Positions 1 through 6,847 of a stretch of 32,109 bases of DNA are shown one piece after another. Numbering within the stretch: the stretch's first letter is position 1; each line of letters opens with the position of its first letter. This DNA is from an uncultured Eubacteriales bacterium (GTDB lineage Bacteria > Bacillota > Clostridia > Christensenellales > Aristaeellaceae): NCBI GenBank assembly GCA_902778995.1, contig CACYZW010000036.1, positions 1-32,109 on the forward strand. Direction: 5' to 3'. The position numbers were made by a program, and so were the translations under genes. A model generated the notes under the pieces. It saw only the letters and a list, made by a program, of their open reading frames with translations. It ran no database searches and was not told the origin of the DNA.

Positions 1-177
1 GATCTCCCCGTCGCGTATCTTGTCCTCGAAATCCGACGTCACGTGCAGCGCCAGCAGCTCGATCACGCTGGGATGGTACTGCCGCTCCGTCGCCTCGAAT
101 GCCTTTGTGATGGCTCCGGTTATCTTGCTGATGGAAAAATCCACTACCTTGCCGTCCCGCTTCACTACCTTATACAT
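1..177 (-). CDS. nrdD: Anaerobic ribonucleoside-triphosphate reductase, N-terminal part (cut by window edge)
   Basis: Only the first 59 codons are in the window. They begin MYKVVKRDGKVVDFSISKI and read as an ATP-cone, the N-terminal allosteric nucleotide-binding domain of class III ribonucleotide reductase, which makes deoxynucleotides anaerobically with a glycyl radical. The ATG at 177-175 is preceded by a GAGGGGGA ribosome binding site. The upstream gap holds a promoter and a tandem NrdR box, and the next gene upstream on the same strand is the radical-SAM activase nrdG, which together make nrdD far more likely than the other ATP-cone proteins (nrdR itself, nrdA). The glycyl-radical domain is outside the window, so identity rests on the cone and its context. 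Confidence 0.85.
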   Translation of the reverse strand, partial: MYKVVKRDGKVVDFSISKITGAITKAFEATERQYHPSVIELLALHVTSDFEDKIRDGEI

Positions 178-249
178 GAAAAAAATCCCCCTCGGCGGAT
201 GTGATGTGTATGTCCCTGCGTCCGGACCGCGTCCGAACGGAGCATACCT

Positions 250-278
250 ACCGTACCACAAACCAAGGGGGTTGTCAA
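250..278 (-). promoter_or_regulatory. Probable nrdD promoter
   Basis: On the minus strand there is a -35 TTGACA (278-273), a 17-bp spacer and a weak -10 TACGGT (255-250) preceded by TGG, an extended -10. The -35 lies inside a perfect inverted repeat, GTTGTCA-AGAGC-TGACAAC, at 271-289. That leaves an nrdD leader of about 65 nt. Confidence 0.55.
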
Positions 279-287
279 GAGCTGACA

Positions 288-335
288 ACGCTATATATTG
301 TGTTTGTCCCTTATCAAAAACGTCATATATTGTGT
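288..335. promoter_or_regulatory. Tandem NrdR boxes upstream of nrdD
   Basis: Two 16-bp sites, acgctatatattgtgt (288-303) and acgtcatatattgtgt (320-335), match the NrdR box pattern ACAC-WATATWTW-GTGT; the first has a single mismatch. Their starts are 32 bp apart, three helical turns, which is the usual spacing of paired NrdR boxes. They sit directly upstream of the nrdD -35 hexamer, so NrdR repression of nrdD when dATP is plentiful is expected. The rest of the 178-471 gap shows nothing else I can name. Confidence 0.8.
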
Positions 336-471
336 TTTCAGACTCCGGTCCATTTCCTGTTTCCCCGCGCAGGATGGCAATTTCAGGCATCCCGCCCGCA
401 CCCATATGATTACAGAAGTGTGACGGGCGTCAAATTGCGACGATAATATGTCATTTTTCGGTAAAAGGCGT

Positions 472-1164
472 TTATTCCGCGCCGCGGATACGGCTGTCGG
501 GCACAAAGCGCTTCATAATCCCGAGCCAGGCCTCCATCTTTTGGGCCGAAGGGGCGTGCAGTCCCCCGTAGGGCACGGTGTCCCGGTCCGTGAAGGGCTG
601 CATGAACCAGCGCCGCGCTCCGGCGATCCACGCGCCGATGGCCTCGAAGTCGGCGGCCTCGTGCAGCTCGTCCACCACCGTGGTGCGAAATTCGTAATCG
701 ACGCCGCCCGCCTTCAGCAGCTCCACGCTGCGGCGGATGGGCGTCAGGTCCAATTCCCCCAGCCCTGCGGTCCGGGCGTACTTCTCCGGGCTGTTCTTGA
801 CGTCCATGGCCACGTAATCCGCCATGCCCTCGCGCAAAATCCCATCCAGCAGCGCCGGATGCGTCCCGTTGGTGTCCAGCTTCACCGCGAAGCCCAGCCC
901 CCGGATGCGCCGCATCAGATCCGGCAGATCGGGGCGCAGGCAGGGCTCGCCCCCGGTGATGGCCACGCCGTCCAGCAGCCCGCGCCGCTTTTCGAGGAAG
1001 GCCATCAGCGCCGCCTCGTCCATGACCGGTCTGGCGCTGCCGTCCGCCAGCTCATAGTTGTGGCAGAAGGGACAGCGGAAGTCGCAGCCGCCCAGAAACA
1101 CCGTGCACGCCACCTTGCCTGGGAAGTCCAGCAGCGTCATCTTTTGCAGGCCGTGCAGCATCAT
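472..1164 (-). CDS. nrdG: Anaerobic ribonucleotide reductase activating protein (radical SAM)
   Basis: A 230-aa radical S-adenosylmethionine protein. Cys27, Cys31 and Cys34 form the CX3CX2C motif (GGCDFRCPFCHN) that binds the [4Fe-4S] cluster, and ITGGEP is the SAM-binding GGE motif. The N-terminal LLDFPGK...CTVFLGGC pattern is typical of the NrdG2/PFL-activase-like group (TIGR02495 type). It would use SAM to place the glycyl radical on NrdD, encoded next on the same strand. The start ATG (1164-1162) overlaps the stop of the upstream yhaM-like gene as ATGA, so translation is probably coupled. A second Met follows at once and could be used instead. nrdG is upstream of the NrdR boxes, so it appears transcribed with the exoribonuclease gene rather than controlled by those boxes. 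Confidence 0.88.
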   Translation of the reverse strand: MMLHGLQKMTLLDFPGKVACTVFLGGCDFRCPFCHNYELADGSARPVMDEAALMAFLEKRRGLLDGVAITGGEPCLRPDLPDLMRRIRGLGFAVKLDTNGTHPALLDGILREGMADYVAMDVKNSPEKYARTAGLGELDLTPIRRSVELLKAGGVDYEFRTTVVDELHEAADFEAIGAWIAGARRWFMQPFTDRDTVPYGGLHAPSAQKMEAWLGIMKRFVPDSRIRGAE

Positions 1165-2159
1165 GGTTCCGTCTGTACCTCGTTTCCGTCGTTCTCCGCC
1201 CCGGCCCTGCGCCTCGGCGGTTCCCTGCGCCGGTACAGCTTGCGGTCCAGCGACCATATGCGCTCGGTGAAGCCGCCGGGCTGGGCGTTTTGCAGCTCCC
1301 GGTTCATCTCGAAGATGCGGGCGTCCAGCAGATCCAGGGCGTGCAGCGCCTCGGCCTCGGGGAACATGGGCGGCTTGGGGCTGCCGTATTCGGGCAGATC
1401 GTGGTGGGAGAGGATCATGTGCTCCAGCATCATCAACAGCTCGGGGCGCACGTTCAGCTCCCGGCCACAGCGGGCCAGCTCCGAAACGCCCTGCACCAGA
1501 TGGCCGATCAGCATGCCCTCGGCGGTATAATCCGACACAAGGCCGATGGAATCGGCCTTCATCTCGGTGATCTTGCACAGATCGTGCAGAACCACGCCCG
1601 CCGCCAGCAGCTCCCCGTCCAGGGTGGGATAGATTTCACAGATCGCCTCCGCGGCCCGGAGCATGGTGCTGGTGTGGTGCAGCAGGCCGGAGCGCTCGGC
1701 GTGGTGCAGCTTCGAAGCCGCCGGATAGTAGCTCAGCCTGTCGCCGCACTCCTCCAGCCGCCTGAGCACCAGGGCCTTCAGCTCGTCGTCCTCAAAGGCC
1801 TCCACGCGCCCCTTGATGTAATTCAGCATATCGTCCGGCGGCAGCGGCGCGCAGGGCGTCAGGGCGTTCATGTCGAAGTCGTCCGCCTCGGTGGCCAGGC
1901 GCAGCTTGTCCACCCGAAGCTGGGGATGGCCGTTGTATTCCAGCATCATGCCCCGCGCGCGGATCACCGATGCGGCGGGCGGCGGCGGGGTGTTGCCGTC
2001 CCACATCTTGGCGTTCACGTCGCCGGAGATGTCGCACAGCGTCATGTCCAGATACTTGCCCCCGTTGGAGCTGGTCCTTTGGGTGGCCGTGCGCACCATC
2101 AAATAGCCGTCGAAAACCTGTCCCTTGATCATCGTCGCAAGCTGCGGCTGCGGCTTCAT
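1161..2159 (-). CDS. yhaM: 3'-5' exoribonuclease YhaM family (OB fold plus HD domain)
   Basis: 332 aa, close to the 314 aa of Bacillus subtilis YhaM. Residues about 10-90 read as an OB-fold nucleic-acid binding domain (IKGQVFDGYLMVRTATQRT...GKYLDMTLCDISGDVNAKMW). Residues about 155-285 form an HD phosphohydrolase domain with HH161-162, HD192-193 and HH252-253 as candidate metal ligands. The family degrades RNA and some DNA 3'-5' with Mn2+. The ribosome binding site is GAGGGGG upstream of ATG 2159. The C-terminal 25 residues are an Arg/Glu-rich, probably disordered tail. It overlaps nrdG by 4 bp. Confidence 0.85.
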   Translation of the reverse strand: MKPQPQLATMIKGQVFDGYLMVRTATQRTSSNGGKYLDMTLCDISGDVNAKMWDGNTPPPPAASVIRARGMMLEYNGHPQLRVDKLRLATEADDFDMNALTPCAPLPPDDMLNYIKGRVEAFEDDELKALVLRRLEECGDRLSYYPAASKLHHAERSGLLHHTSTMLRAAEAICEIYPTLDGELLAAGVVLHDLCKITEMKADSIGLVSDYTAEGMLIGHLVQGVSELARCGRELNVRPELLMMLEHMILSHHDLPEYGSPKPPMFPEAEALHALDLLDARIFEMNRELQNAQPGGFTERIWSLDRKLYRRREPPRRRAGAENDGNEVQTEP

Positions 2160-2287
2160 CCGTCATTCCCCCTCGCCTGTCGCGTTACAATCTGCATCCA
2201 TTTTAGACGCTTAATCCCGGACTGTCAAGCAGAGACCCGTCAATTCGCGCAGTGGTTTGCGGCCTTTGTAAAATCTCCCGTTTCCCC

Positions 2288-2316
2288 TTGCCCCCCGCCG
2301 ATGTATGTGCTATAAT
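2288..2316 (+). promoter_or_regulatory. rpmE promoter
   Basis: -35 TTGCCC (2288-2293), 17-bp spacer, and a consensus -10 TATAAT (2311-2316) preceded by TGC, an extended -10. The start point would be near 2323, giving an rpmE leader of about 66 nt. Confidence 0.75.
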
Positions 2317-2330
2317 AGCCCCTGCGTGAT

Positions 2331-2372
2331 TAATCAGATGCCGGTTCCGCCGGAGAGCCGACAGTCCGATTA
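2331..2372 (+). promoter_or_regulatory. Structured leader of rpmE, candidate L31 autoregulatory element
   Basis: Between the rpmE start point and its ribosome binding site, TAATC (2331-2335) can pair with GATTA (2368-2372). This encloses a second stem, CGGTTC (2342-2347) with GAGCCG (2355-2360), with a 7-nt loop and internal loops on both sides. Ribosomal-protein leaders bound by L31 are known in Firmicutes; that this is one of them is inference from position and foldability only. Confidence 0.35.
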
Positions 2373-2388
2373 GAGTGAGGTGAAAACC

Positions 2389-2586
2389 ATGAAGGAGAAT
2401 ATCCATCCGAATTACGGCAAGGCAATCGTGCGCTGCGTCTGCGGCGAGACCTTTGAAACCGGTTCCGTGAAGAAGGAGATGCGCGTTGATATCTGCTCAA
2501 AGTGCCATCCCTTCTACACCGGCAAGCAGAAGCTGGTTGACACCGGCGGACGTGTGGATCGCTTCAAGAAGCGCTACGGCATGTAG
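2389..2586 (+). CDS. rpmE: 50S ribosomal protein L31 (zinc-binding type)
   Basis: 65 aa, beginning [16 protein letters not shown] and ending [10 protein letters not shown], the usual L31 length and ends. The cysteines CVC (near residue 16) and CSKC (near residue 38) are the zinc ligands of the C+ form. I chose the ATG at 2389 over the in-frame GTG at 2380 because GAGGTG just upstream serves as the ribosome binding site. It heads the translation-related cluster (DUF1385, prmC, prfA, tsaC), an order common in Clostridia, and is followed by its own terminator hairpin. Confidence 0.97.
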   Translation: MKENIHPNYGKAIVRCVCGETFETGSVKKEMRVDICSKCHPFYTGKQKLVDTGGRVDRFKKRYGM

Positions 2587-2594
2587 GCAAACGA

Positions 2595-2626
2595 GCATCG
2601 GCAGGGCTTTCCTTGCCGGTGCTTTT
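2595..2626 (+). terminator. Terminator after rpmE
   Basis: A 12-bp stem GCATCGGCAGGG/CCTTGCCGGTGC with loop CTTT, followed by TTTT. It separates the highly expressed rpmE from the downstream genes; some read-through is likely since no clear new promoter is seen before 2704. Confidence 0.8.
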
Positions 2627-2703
2627 GCCCTTTAATGCGCGTGGCAACCCCAGGATCGGCATACGCGCCGGTCTTTTTTATTTGATGCAGGCAGGTGTTT
2701 CCC

Positions 2704-3639
2704 ATGTCCAGCAACACAAACCCGCGCGTCCATGCCACCCCCGTGGCCGAGGGCGTGCGCATACAGATCGGCAGCGCCACCGCCTTTGCCGTCCGCCAGG
2801 AGAGCAAGGATGTCGCCCTGCGCCTGCGCCGGGAATACCATCCCGTCCGGGACACCTTGGAGCGCATCCCCTTCCTGCGGGGCATCGTTCGGCTGCTCGG
2901 CAGCGCGGCGGACTTCCTGGACGGCGTGTCGGAATCGGCCCAGCTGACGCCCCAGCAGATCGTCAAGGGCACCCGCTTTGAACAGCGCTTCGCCGAGCTG
3001 TTCCGCATCCGCCCCACCAGCCTGGTGGCCGCGGGCAGCGCCCTGGCGATACTGTTTTTGTTGGGCGGCCTCGTCATCGCGGGGCCGTGGGCGCTGGCGC
3101 GCTGGGTGTTGCCCGCCTTCGGGCTTTCCCGCGCCGCCGTCAACGGCGTCGCCTGCGCCGCCCGCCTGCTGTGCATGCTGCTGTGCGTACTGCTGATTCC
3201 CCGGCTGAGAATCATCAACCGCTTCGCCATGTATCGCGGGGCCATCAACAAGGCGCTGAACGCCGTCCCCGCAGCCGACGGATGCATTTCCCAGGCATCG
3301 GCCGAGCGCGCTTCCCACCTCTCCCGGCGCAGCGACGCAGCCTTCGGGGTGACCGTGCTGATGCTGTCGGTGATCGCCTTCGCCCTGATCCGCACCTTCA
3401 CCCTGCCGGTGCAGATAGTGGTGCGGCTGCTGATCGTACTGGCCGTTGCAGCCATCCTCAACGAACCCCTCCGTCTGCTGGAAAACGCCCGTCCGAGCCT
3501 CCCCGTCAACATTCTGCTGGCCTTCCAGCTCATGCTCGAACGCCTTATGACCCGCAAGCCTCACGCCCAGATGGTGGAGGTCGCCGTCTACGCCTTCAAC
3601 GCGGCGCGGGAAAACGATAACTCGAAAGGAATCCCATGA
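2704..3639 (+). CDS. DUF1385 / YqhQ-like membrane protein, divergent
   Basis: 311 aa from ATG 2704, 8 nt after an AGGCAGG ribosome binding site. The position between rpmE and prmC is where DUF1385 (YqhQ) proteins lie in Clostridia, and the alignable framework fits: VAEGVRI near the N terminus (family: GGQAVxEGVMMR), PFLRGIVRL, two membrane-spanning pairs, and the C-terminal PHAQMVEVAVYAFNAA (family: D..QxEVAxxAL). The family's conserved HGAEHK and HPRCGT motifs are degraded here to YRGAINKAL and SHLSRRSDA, so any metal binding by these His/Cys residues appears lost. Its stop overlaps the prmC start (ATGA), so the two are translated together. Family assignment is from pattern only; function is unknown. 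Confidence 0.68.
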   Translation: MSSNTNPRVHATPVAEGVRIQIGSATAFAVRQESKDVALRLRREYHPVRDTLERIPFLRGIVRLLGSAADFLDGVSESAQLTPQQIVKGTRFEQRFAELFRIRPTSLVAAGSALAILFLLGGLVIAGPWALARWVLPAFGLSRAAVNGVACAARLLCMLLCVLLIPRLRIINRFAMYRGAINKALNAVPAADGCISQASAERASHLSRRSDAAFGVTVLMLSVIAFALIRTFTLPVQIVVRLLIVLAVAAILNEPLRLLENARPSLPVNILLAFQLMLERLMTRKPHAQMVEVAVYAFNAARENDNSKGIP

Positions 3640-4481
3640 ACATCTCTGAATGGATGAAGCATGCCCGGGACCGATTGGCCCAAACGGGCTGTCCCGACCC
3701 CGATATCGACGCCCGCTGGATCGCCGAGGACGTATTGGACATGACTCGCCAGGCGCTGTTTTTTGAGGCCGACAGGGCCATCCCCAGGCCGCAGCTGATC
3801 CGGCTGGAATCCATGCTGGACCGCCGCGCCGCCGGAGAACCGGTACAGTATATATTGGGGGTCGCGGACTTCATGGGCCTGAAATTCAGGGTCGACGGAT
3901 CCGTTCTGATCCCCCGCCAGGACACGGAAGCCCTGGTGGAGGCGGCGCTGATCGACCTGCGCCGCCGCCCCGGAAAGCCCGCCGTGCTGGATCTCTGCGC
4001 CGGCAGCGGCTGCATCGGCCTGAGCCTTGCCTCGCTGGCTCCCAACGCCCGCGTGACCCTTTCGGACCTGAGCCCCGAGGCGCTGGGAATCGCCCGTGCC
4101 AACCAGCGCGAGCTGGGCGTCAAGGCCGAGCTTCGCCAGGGGGACCTGTTCGACGCCGTCAAAGGCGAGCGCTTCGACGTGATCGCCTCCAACCCGCCCT
4201 ATATCCCCACCTCTGATCTGGACGCCTTGCAGCGCGAGGTGCGCTTCGAGCCCCGCATCGCCCTGGACGGCGGCGCGGACGGCCTCGACTTCTACCGCCG
4301 CATCGCCCGGTCCGCCCCCGACCACCTCGCCCCCGGCGGCGCGATATTCCTCGAGGTCGGCGCGGGCGAGGCCCCCGCCGTGCTGGCATTGCTCAAAGCC
4401 GCCCTGCCCGGCGCGGAGGTGGGAACGGTCAGGGACCTGAACGGCATCGAACGGGTAGTTTACGGGAAAACGGGGAATTAG
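3636..4481 (+). CDS. prmC: Peptide chain release factor N5-glutamine methyltransferase
   Basis: 281 aa. It transfers a methyl group from SAM to the glutamine of the GGQ motif of release factors. The N-terminal helical domain (1-85) is followed by a Rossmann methyltransferase domain with SAM motif DLCAGSGCIG (119-128) and the catalytic NPPY at 186-189. The GEPVQYILGVADFMGLKFRV stretch is typical of PrmC. The start overlaps the preceding gene by 4 bp, and the substrate RF1 is encoded next, after a gap carrying an inverted-repeat element. Confidence 0.95.
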   Translation: MNISEWMKHARDRLAQTGCPDPDIDARWIAEDVLDMTRQALFFEADRAIPRPQLIRLESMLDRRAAGEPVQYILGVADFMGLKFRVDGSVLIPRQDTEALVEAALIDLRRRPGKPAVLDLCAGSGCIGLSLASLAPNARVTLSDLSPEALGIARANQRELGVKAELRQGDLFDAVKGERFDVIASNPPYIPTSDLDALQREVRFEPRIALDGGADGLDFYRRIARSAPDHLAPGGAIFLEVGAGEAPAVLALLKAALPGAEVGTVRDLNGIERVVYGKTGN

Positions 4482-4632
4482 AAATCGGGAATGAAATGCG
4501 GAAATCCTCGCGGATTTCTTCCAAATTATAAGTCATTGATGCGGCCGATGCCTTTTTCCTTTCCCGGAAATCAAATCCCGTCAGGGATTTGCACCGCCAT
4601 TCCCCATTCCCCACGCCTCATTCCCCATTCTC
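4471..4632. repeat. Inverted-repeat intergenic element with two hairpins and a period-7 repeat
   Basis: The prmC-prfA gap has imperfect inverted ends (GGGAATGA at 4487-4494 against TCATTCCC at 4618-4625, plus further GGGGAAT/ATTCCCC matches). Inside are two perfect hairpins: GAAATCC-TCGC-GGATTTC (4501-4518) and CAAATCCC-GTCA-GGGATTTG (4572-4591). The right end is a run of five heptamers, CATTCCC-CATTCCC-CACGCCT-CATTCCC-CATTCTC (4598-4632). The layout resembles a small palindromic (MITE/REP-like) element. No transposase is present. A dispersed copy elsewhere in the genome would confirm it. Confidence 0.55.
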
Positions 4633-4666
4633 CCGCCCAACCGAACCGACAAAGGAGCAAATCCCC

Positions 4667-5755
4667 ATGTCAACCACATATAACGAACAGCAGCGCATCG
4701 CAGCCCAGCTGGAGGCCATCCAGGGGCGCTTTGAGGAGCTTTCCATCCGCATCACCCTGCCCGAGGTCATCGCGGACACCGCCACCTTCACCAGGCTCAT
4801 GCGCCAGCACAGCGAGCTCGCCGAGCTGAACGACGTCGCCGTGGCCTATAAAAAGCTGCTGGATGACATAGAGGGCGCGAAGGAGATGCTGGAGGACCCC
4901 GACATGGCCGAGCTGGCCCGGGAGGAGCTTGAGGAGCTGGAGCCGAAGCTGGACGAGGCCACCCAGGCCGCCCGCATCGCATTGCTGCCCAAGGACCCGG
5001 ACGACTACAAGAACGCTGTGCTGGAGGTGCGCGCCGGGGCTGGCGGGGACGAGGCCGGGCTTTTCGGGGCGCAGCTTCTGCGCATGTATGCCCACTACGC
5101 CGACAGCCAGGGCTGGAAGGTGGAGATGATCGAGGACGGCAGTACCGAGCTGGGCGGGCTGAAGGAGAGCGTCGTGCTCATTTCCGGCAAAAACGTGTTC
5201 CAGAAGCTGAAATTTGAATCCGGCGTCCACCGGGTGCAGCGCGTGCCCGTCACCGAATCCTCGGGGCGCATCCACACCTCCACCGCCACCGTGGCCGTGC
5301 TGCCCGAGGCGGAGGACGTGGAGGTCGAAATCGGCCCCAACGACCTGCGCATCGATACCTACCGGGCCTCCGGCGCGGGCGGCCAGCACGTCAACCGCAC
5401 CGACTCCGCCGTGCGCATCACCCACATACCCACCGGGCTGGTGGTCACCAGCCAGGACCAGCGCAGCCAGATCCAGAACCGGGAAAAGGCCATGCGGGTG
5501 CTGAAATCCCGGCTGTACGAGCTCCAACGGGAGCAGCAGGAGGGCGAGTACGCCAACCGTCGCCGCCTGCAGGTGGGCACCGGCGACCGCAGCGAGCGCA
5601 TCCGAACCTACAACTTTCCCCAGGGCCGCGTCACCGACCACCGCATCGGCCTCACCCTGTACAAGATCGACGAGATCATGGAGGGCCATCTGGACGAGAT
5701 CATCGACGCGCTGACCCTGGCCGAACAGACGGCGCTGCTGAACGAAAACACATGA
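4667..5755 (+). CDS. prfA: Peptide chain release factor 1
   Basis: 362 aa, the normal RF1 length. It recognises UAA/UAG and triggers peptide release. The codon-reading tripeptide is PVT (194-196, PxT class, so RF1 rather than RF2). The catalytic GGQ at 238-240 is in [17 protein letters not shown] set the start at ATG 4667 (MSTTYNEQQ) because AAAGGAG precedes it; the upstream in-frame extension runs through repeat sequence and is not coding. Its stop overlaps the ATG of a 37-codon ORF (ATGA). Confidence 0.96.
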   Translation: MSTTYNEQQRIAAQLEAIQGRFEELSIRITLPEVIADTATFTRLMRQHSELAELNDVAVAYKKLLDDIEGAKEMLEDPDMAELAREELEELEPKLDEATQAARIALLPKDPDDYKNAVLEVRAGAGGDEAGLFGAQLLRMYAHYADSQGWKVEMIEDGSTELGGLKESVVLISGKNVFQKLKFESGVHRVQRVPVTESSGRIHTSTATVAVLPEAEDVEVEIGPNDLRIDTYRASGAGGQHVNRTDSAVRITHIPTGLVVTSQDQRSQIQNREKAMRVLKSRLYELQREQQEGEYANRRRLQVGTGDRSERIRTYNFPQGRVTDHRIGLTLYKIDEIMEGHLDEIIDALTLAEQTALLNENT

Positions 5756-5865
5756 GTCGGCTTTTTTATGGGATGCATTGTCCCGACTGCGGCAGGGCAT
5801 ACCATGCGAACGGCGCTGATATAGGGCAGCGAAAATGCCCGAAGGGTCAAGGGGGAAAGGAATAA
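5752..5865 (+). CDS. Candidate 37-aa zinc-ribbon-like small protein
   Basis: This short ORF fills the gap between prfA and the first acetyltransferase. It starts with an ATG overlapping the prfA stop (ATGA) and ends with a TAA overlapping the next ATG (TAATG), the coupling style used throughout this operon. It reads [18 protein letters not shown] then [19 protein letters not shown]. Cys10 and Cys13 form CPDCG, and Cys29 lies in KCPKG, so the pattern is CX2C-X15-C with a fourth ligand missing or supplied by His18. It resembles half of a zinc ribbon such as the adenylate kinase lid (C..CG..YH). No function can be assigned. It could also be merely a translated spacer. Confidence 0.5.
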   Translation: MSRLFYGMHCPDCGRAYHANGADIGQRKCPKGQGGKE

Positions 5866-6344
5866 TGGATTATAATATTACCGTCAGGCGCGCCGAACCC
5901 CGGGATATTCCCGCCATCCTCCGCCTGCTGGTGCAGGTGAACATGGTGCACCACAACGGCCGCCCCGACCTGTTCAAGGGGCCCACCACCAAGTACACCG
6001 CCGACGAGCTGACGGCCATTCTCACCGACGACGGGACCCCGGTCTTCGTCTGCGTGGACGCGCATGACGCCGTGCTGGGCCACGGCTTCTGCGTGATGCA
6101 GCACTCCGGCGGCCAGCTGATGGTGGAACACGACACCCTCTACATCGACGACATCTGCGTGGAGGAAACAGCCCGGGGCATGGGCGTGGGCCGCGCGCTG
6201 TACGCCCACATACTGGATTATGCCCGCGCCCGGGGCTGCTACAACGTGACGCTCAACGTCTGGTCCTGCAATCCCGGCGCGATGGCCTTCTACGAAAGGC
6301 TCGGCATGCGGCCCTACAAGGTGGGCATGGAGCAGCTGCTGTGA
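5865..6344 (+). CDS. GNAT family N-acetyltransferase
   Basis: 159 aa in a single GNAT fold. The acetyl-CoA pyrophosphate loop is RGMGVGRA (104-111), and the C-terminal WSCNPGAMAFYERLGMRPYKV is the usual β6-α4 region (N..A..FYE..GF). The ATG at 5865 follows GGGGGAAAGG and overlaps the preceding TAA, so it is preferred over the in-frame ATG at 5835. The position in the prfA-tsaC interval might suggest a ribosomal or tRNA-related substrate, but nothing in the sequence identifies it. It overlaps the next acetyltransferase gene by 4 bp. Confidence 0.85.
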   Translation: MDYNITVRRAEPRDIPAILRLLVQVNMVHHNGRPDLFKGPTTKYTADELTAILTDDGTPVFVCVDAHDAVLGHGFCVMQHSGGQLMVEHDTLYIDDICVEETARGMGVGRALYAHILDYARARGCYNVTLNVWSCNPGAMAFYERLGMRPYKVGMEQLL

Positions 6345-6814
6345 TCGTCCGGGAAGCTGCCGCCTGTGACCTGGAGGCTCTGTTGGCGCTCTACCTGCAC
6401 CTGCACGAGACCGGCATCCCGGAGGATCGGGAGCGCTTGCGGCAGGTCTGGGCACAGATCGAGGCCGACCCCGGCCACCACATACTCGTCGCCGAGCAGG
6501 GCGGACAGATCGTATCCGCCTGCGCCTGCGTGATCGTCCCCAACCTCACCCGCAACCTGCGGCCCTATGCCCTCATTGAAAATGTGGTCACCCGCGCCGA
6601 CTTCCGTCGACGCGGCTTTGCGTCGGCCTGCCTCGCCCGCGCCGTAAACCTGGCCCGCGCTGCGGGCTGCTACAAGGTCATGCTGCTCACGGGCGCGAAG
6701 GACGAGGCCACACTGCGCTTTTATCGCCGCGCCGGGTTCGACAGCGGCGACAAAACTGCGTTTGTGCTGCACCTGGATTGCGACGACGGCACGATCCCGT
6801 CCCCCAACTCCTGA
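6341..6814 (+). CDS. GNAT family N-acetyltransferase, second copy
   Basis: 157 aa, starting with GTG that overlaps the preceding stop (GTGA). The acetyl-CoA loop is RRRGFASA (89-96) after the β4 strand ALIENVVT, and the C-terminal ATLRFYRRAGFDSGDKTAFVL matches the GNAT end. It is only distantly similar to its neighbour and is not a recent tandem duplicate. The last codons lie within a period-7 repeat (see 6798-6832). The substrate is unknown. Confidence 0.85.
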   Translation: MIVREAAACDLEALLALYLHLHETGIPEDRERLRQVWAQIEADPGHHILVAEQGGQIVSACACVIVPNLTRNLRPYALIENVVTRADFRRRGFASACLARAVNLARAAGCYKVMLLTGAKDEATLRFYRRAGFDSGDKTAFVLHLDCDDGTIPSPNS

Positions 6815-6832
6815 CTCTCAACTCCAAACGCC
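6798..6832. repeat. Period-7 repeat upstream of tsaC
   Basis: Heptamers CCAACTC-CTGACTC-TCAACTC-CAAACGC run across the end of the second acetyltransferase gene, whose TGA stop is in the second unit, up to the tsaC ribosome binding site. The period equals that of the CATTCCC heptamers upstream of prfA, though the unit differs. It may act as a slippage-prone spacer. Confidence 0.5.
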
Positions 6833-6847
6833 AAAGGAAGTCCTCAT

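Noticed and set aside
448-1530. 360-aa plus-strand open frame opposite nrdG and yhaM
   Set aside because: An antisense shadow; the minus-strand products carry the radical SAM and HD motifs.
2380-2388. GTG at 2380 as the rpmE start
   Set aside because: That GTG is part of the GAGGTG ribosome binding site, and L31 proteins begin at MKENIHP-like sequence, which fits ATG 2389.
4670-5800. 376-aa minus-strand open frame opposite prfA
   Set aside because: An antisense shadow of a conserved gene, with no ribosome binding site and no recognisable domain.
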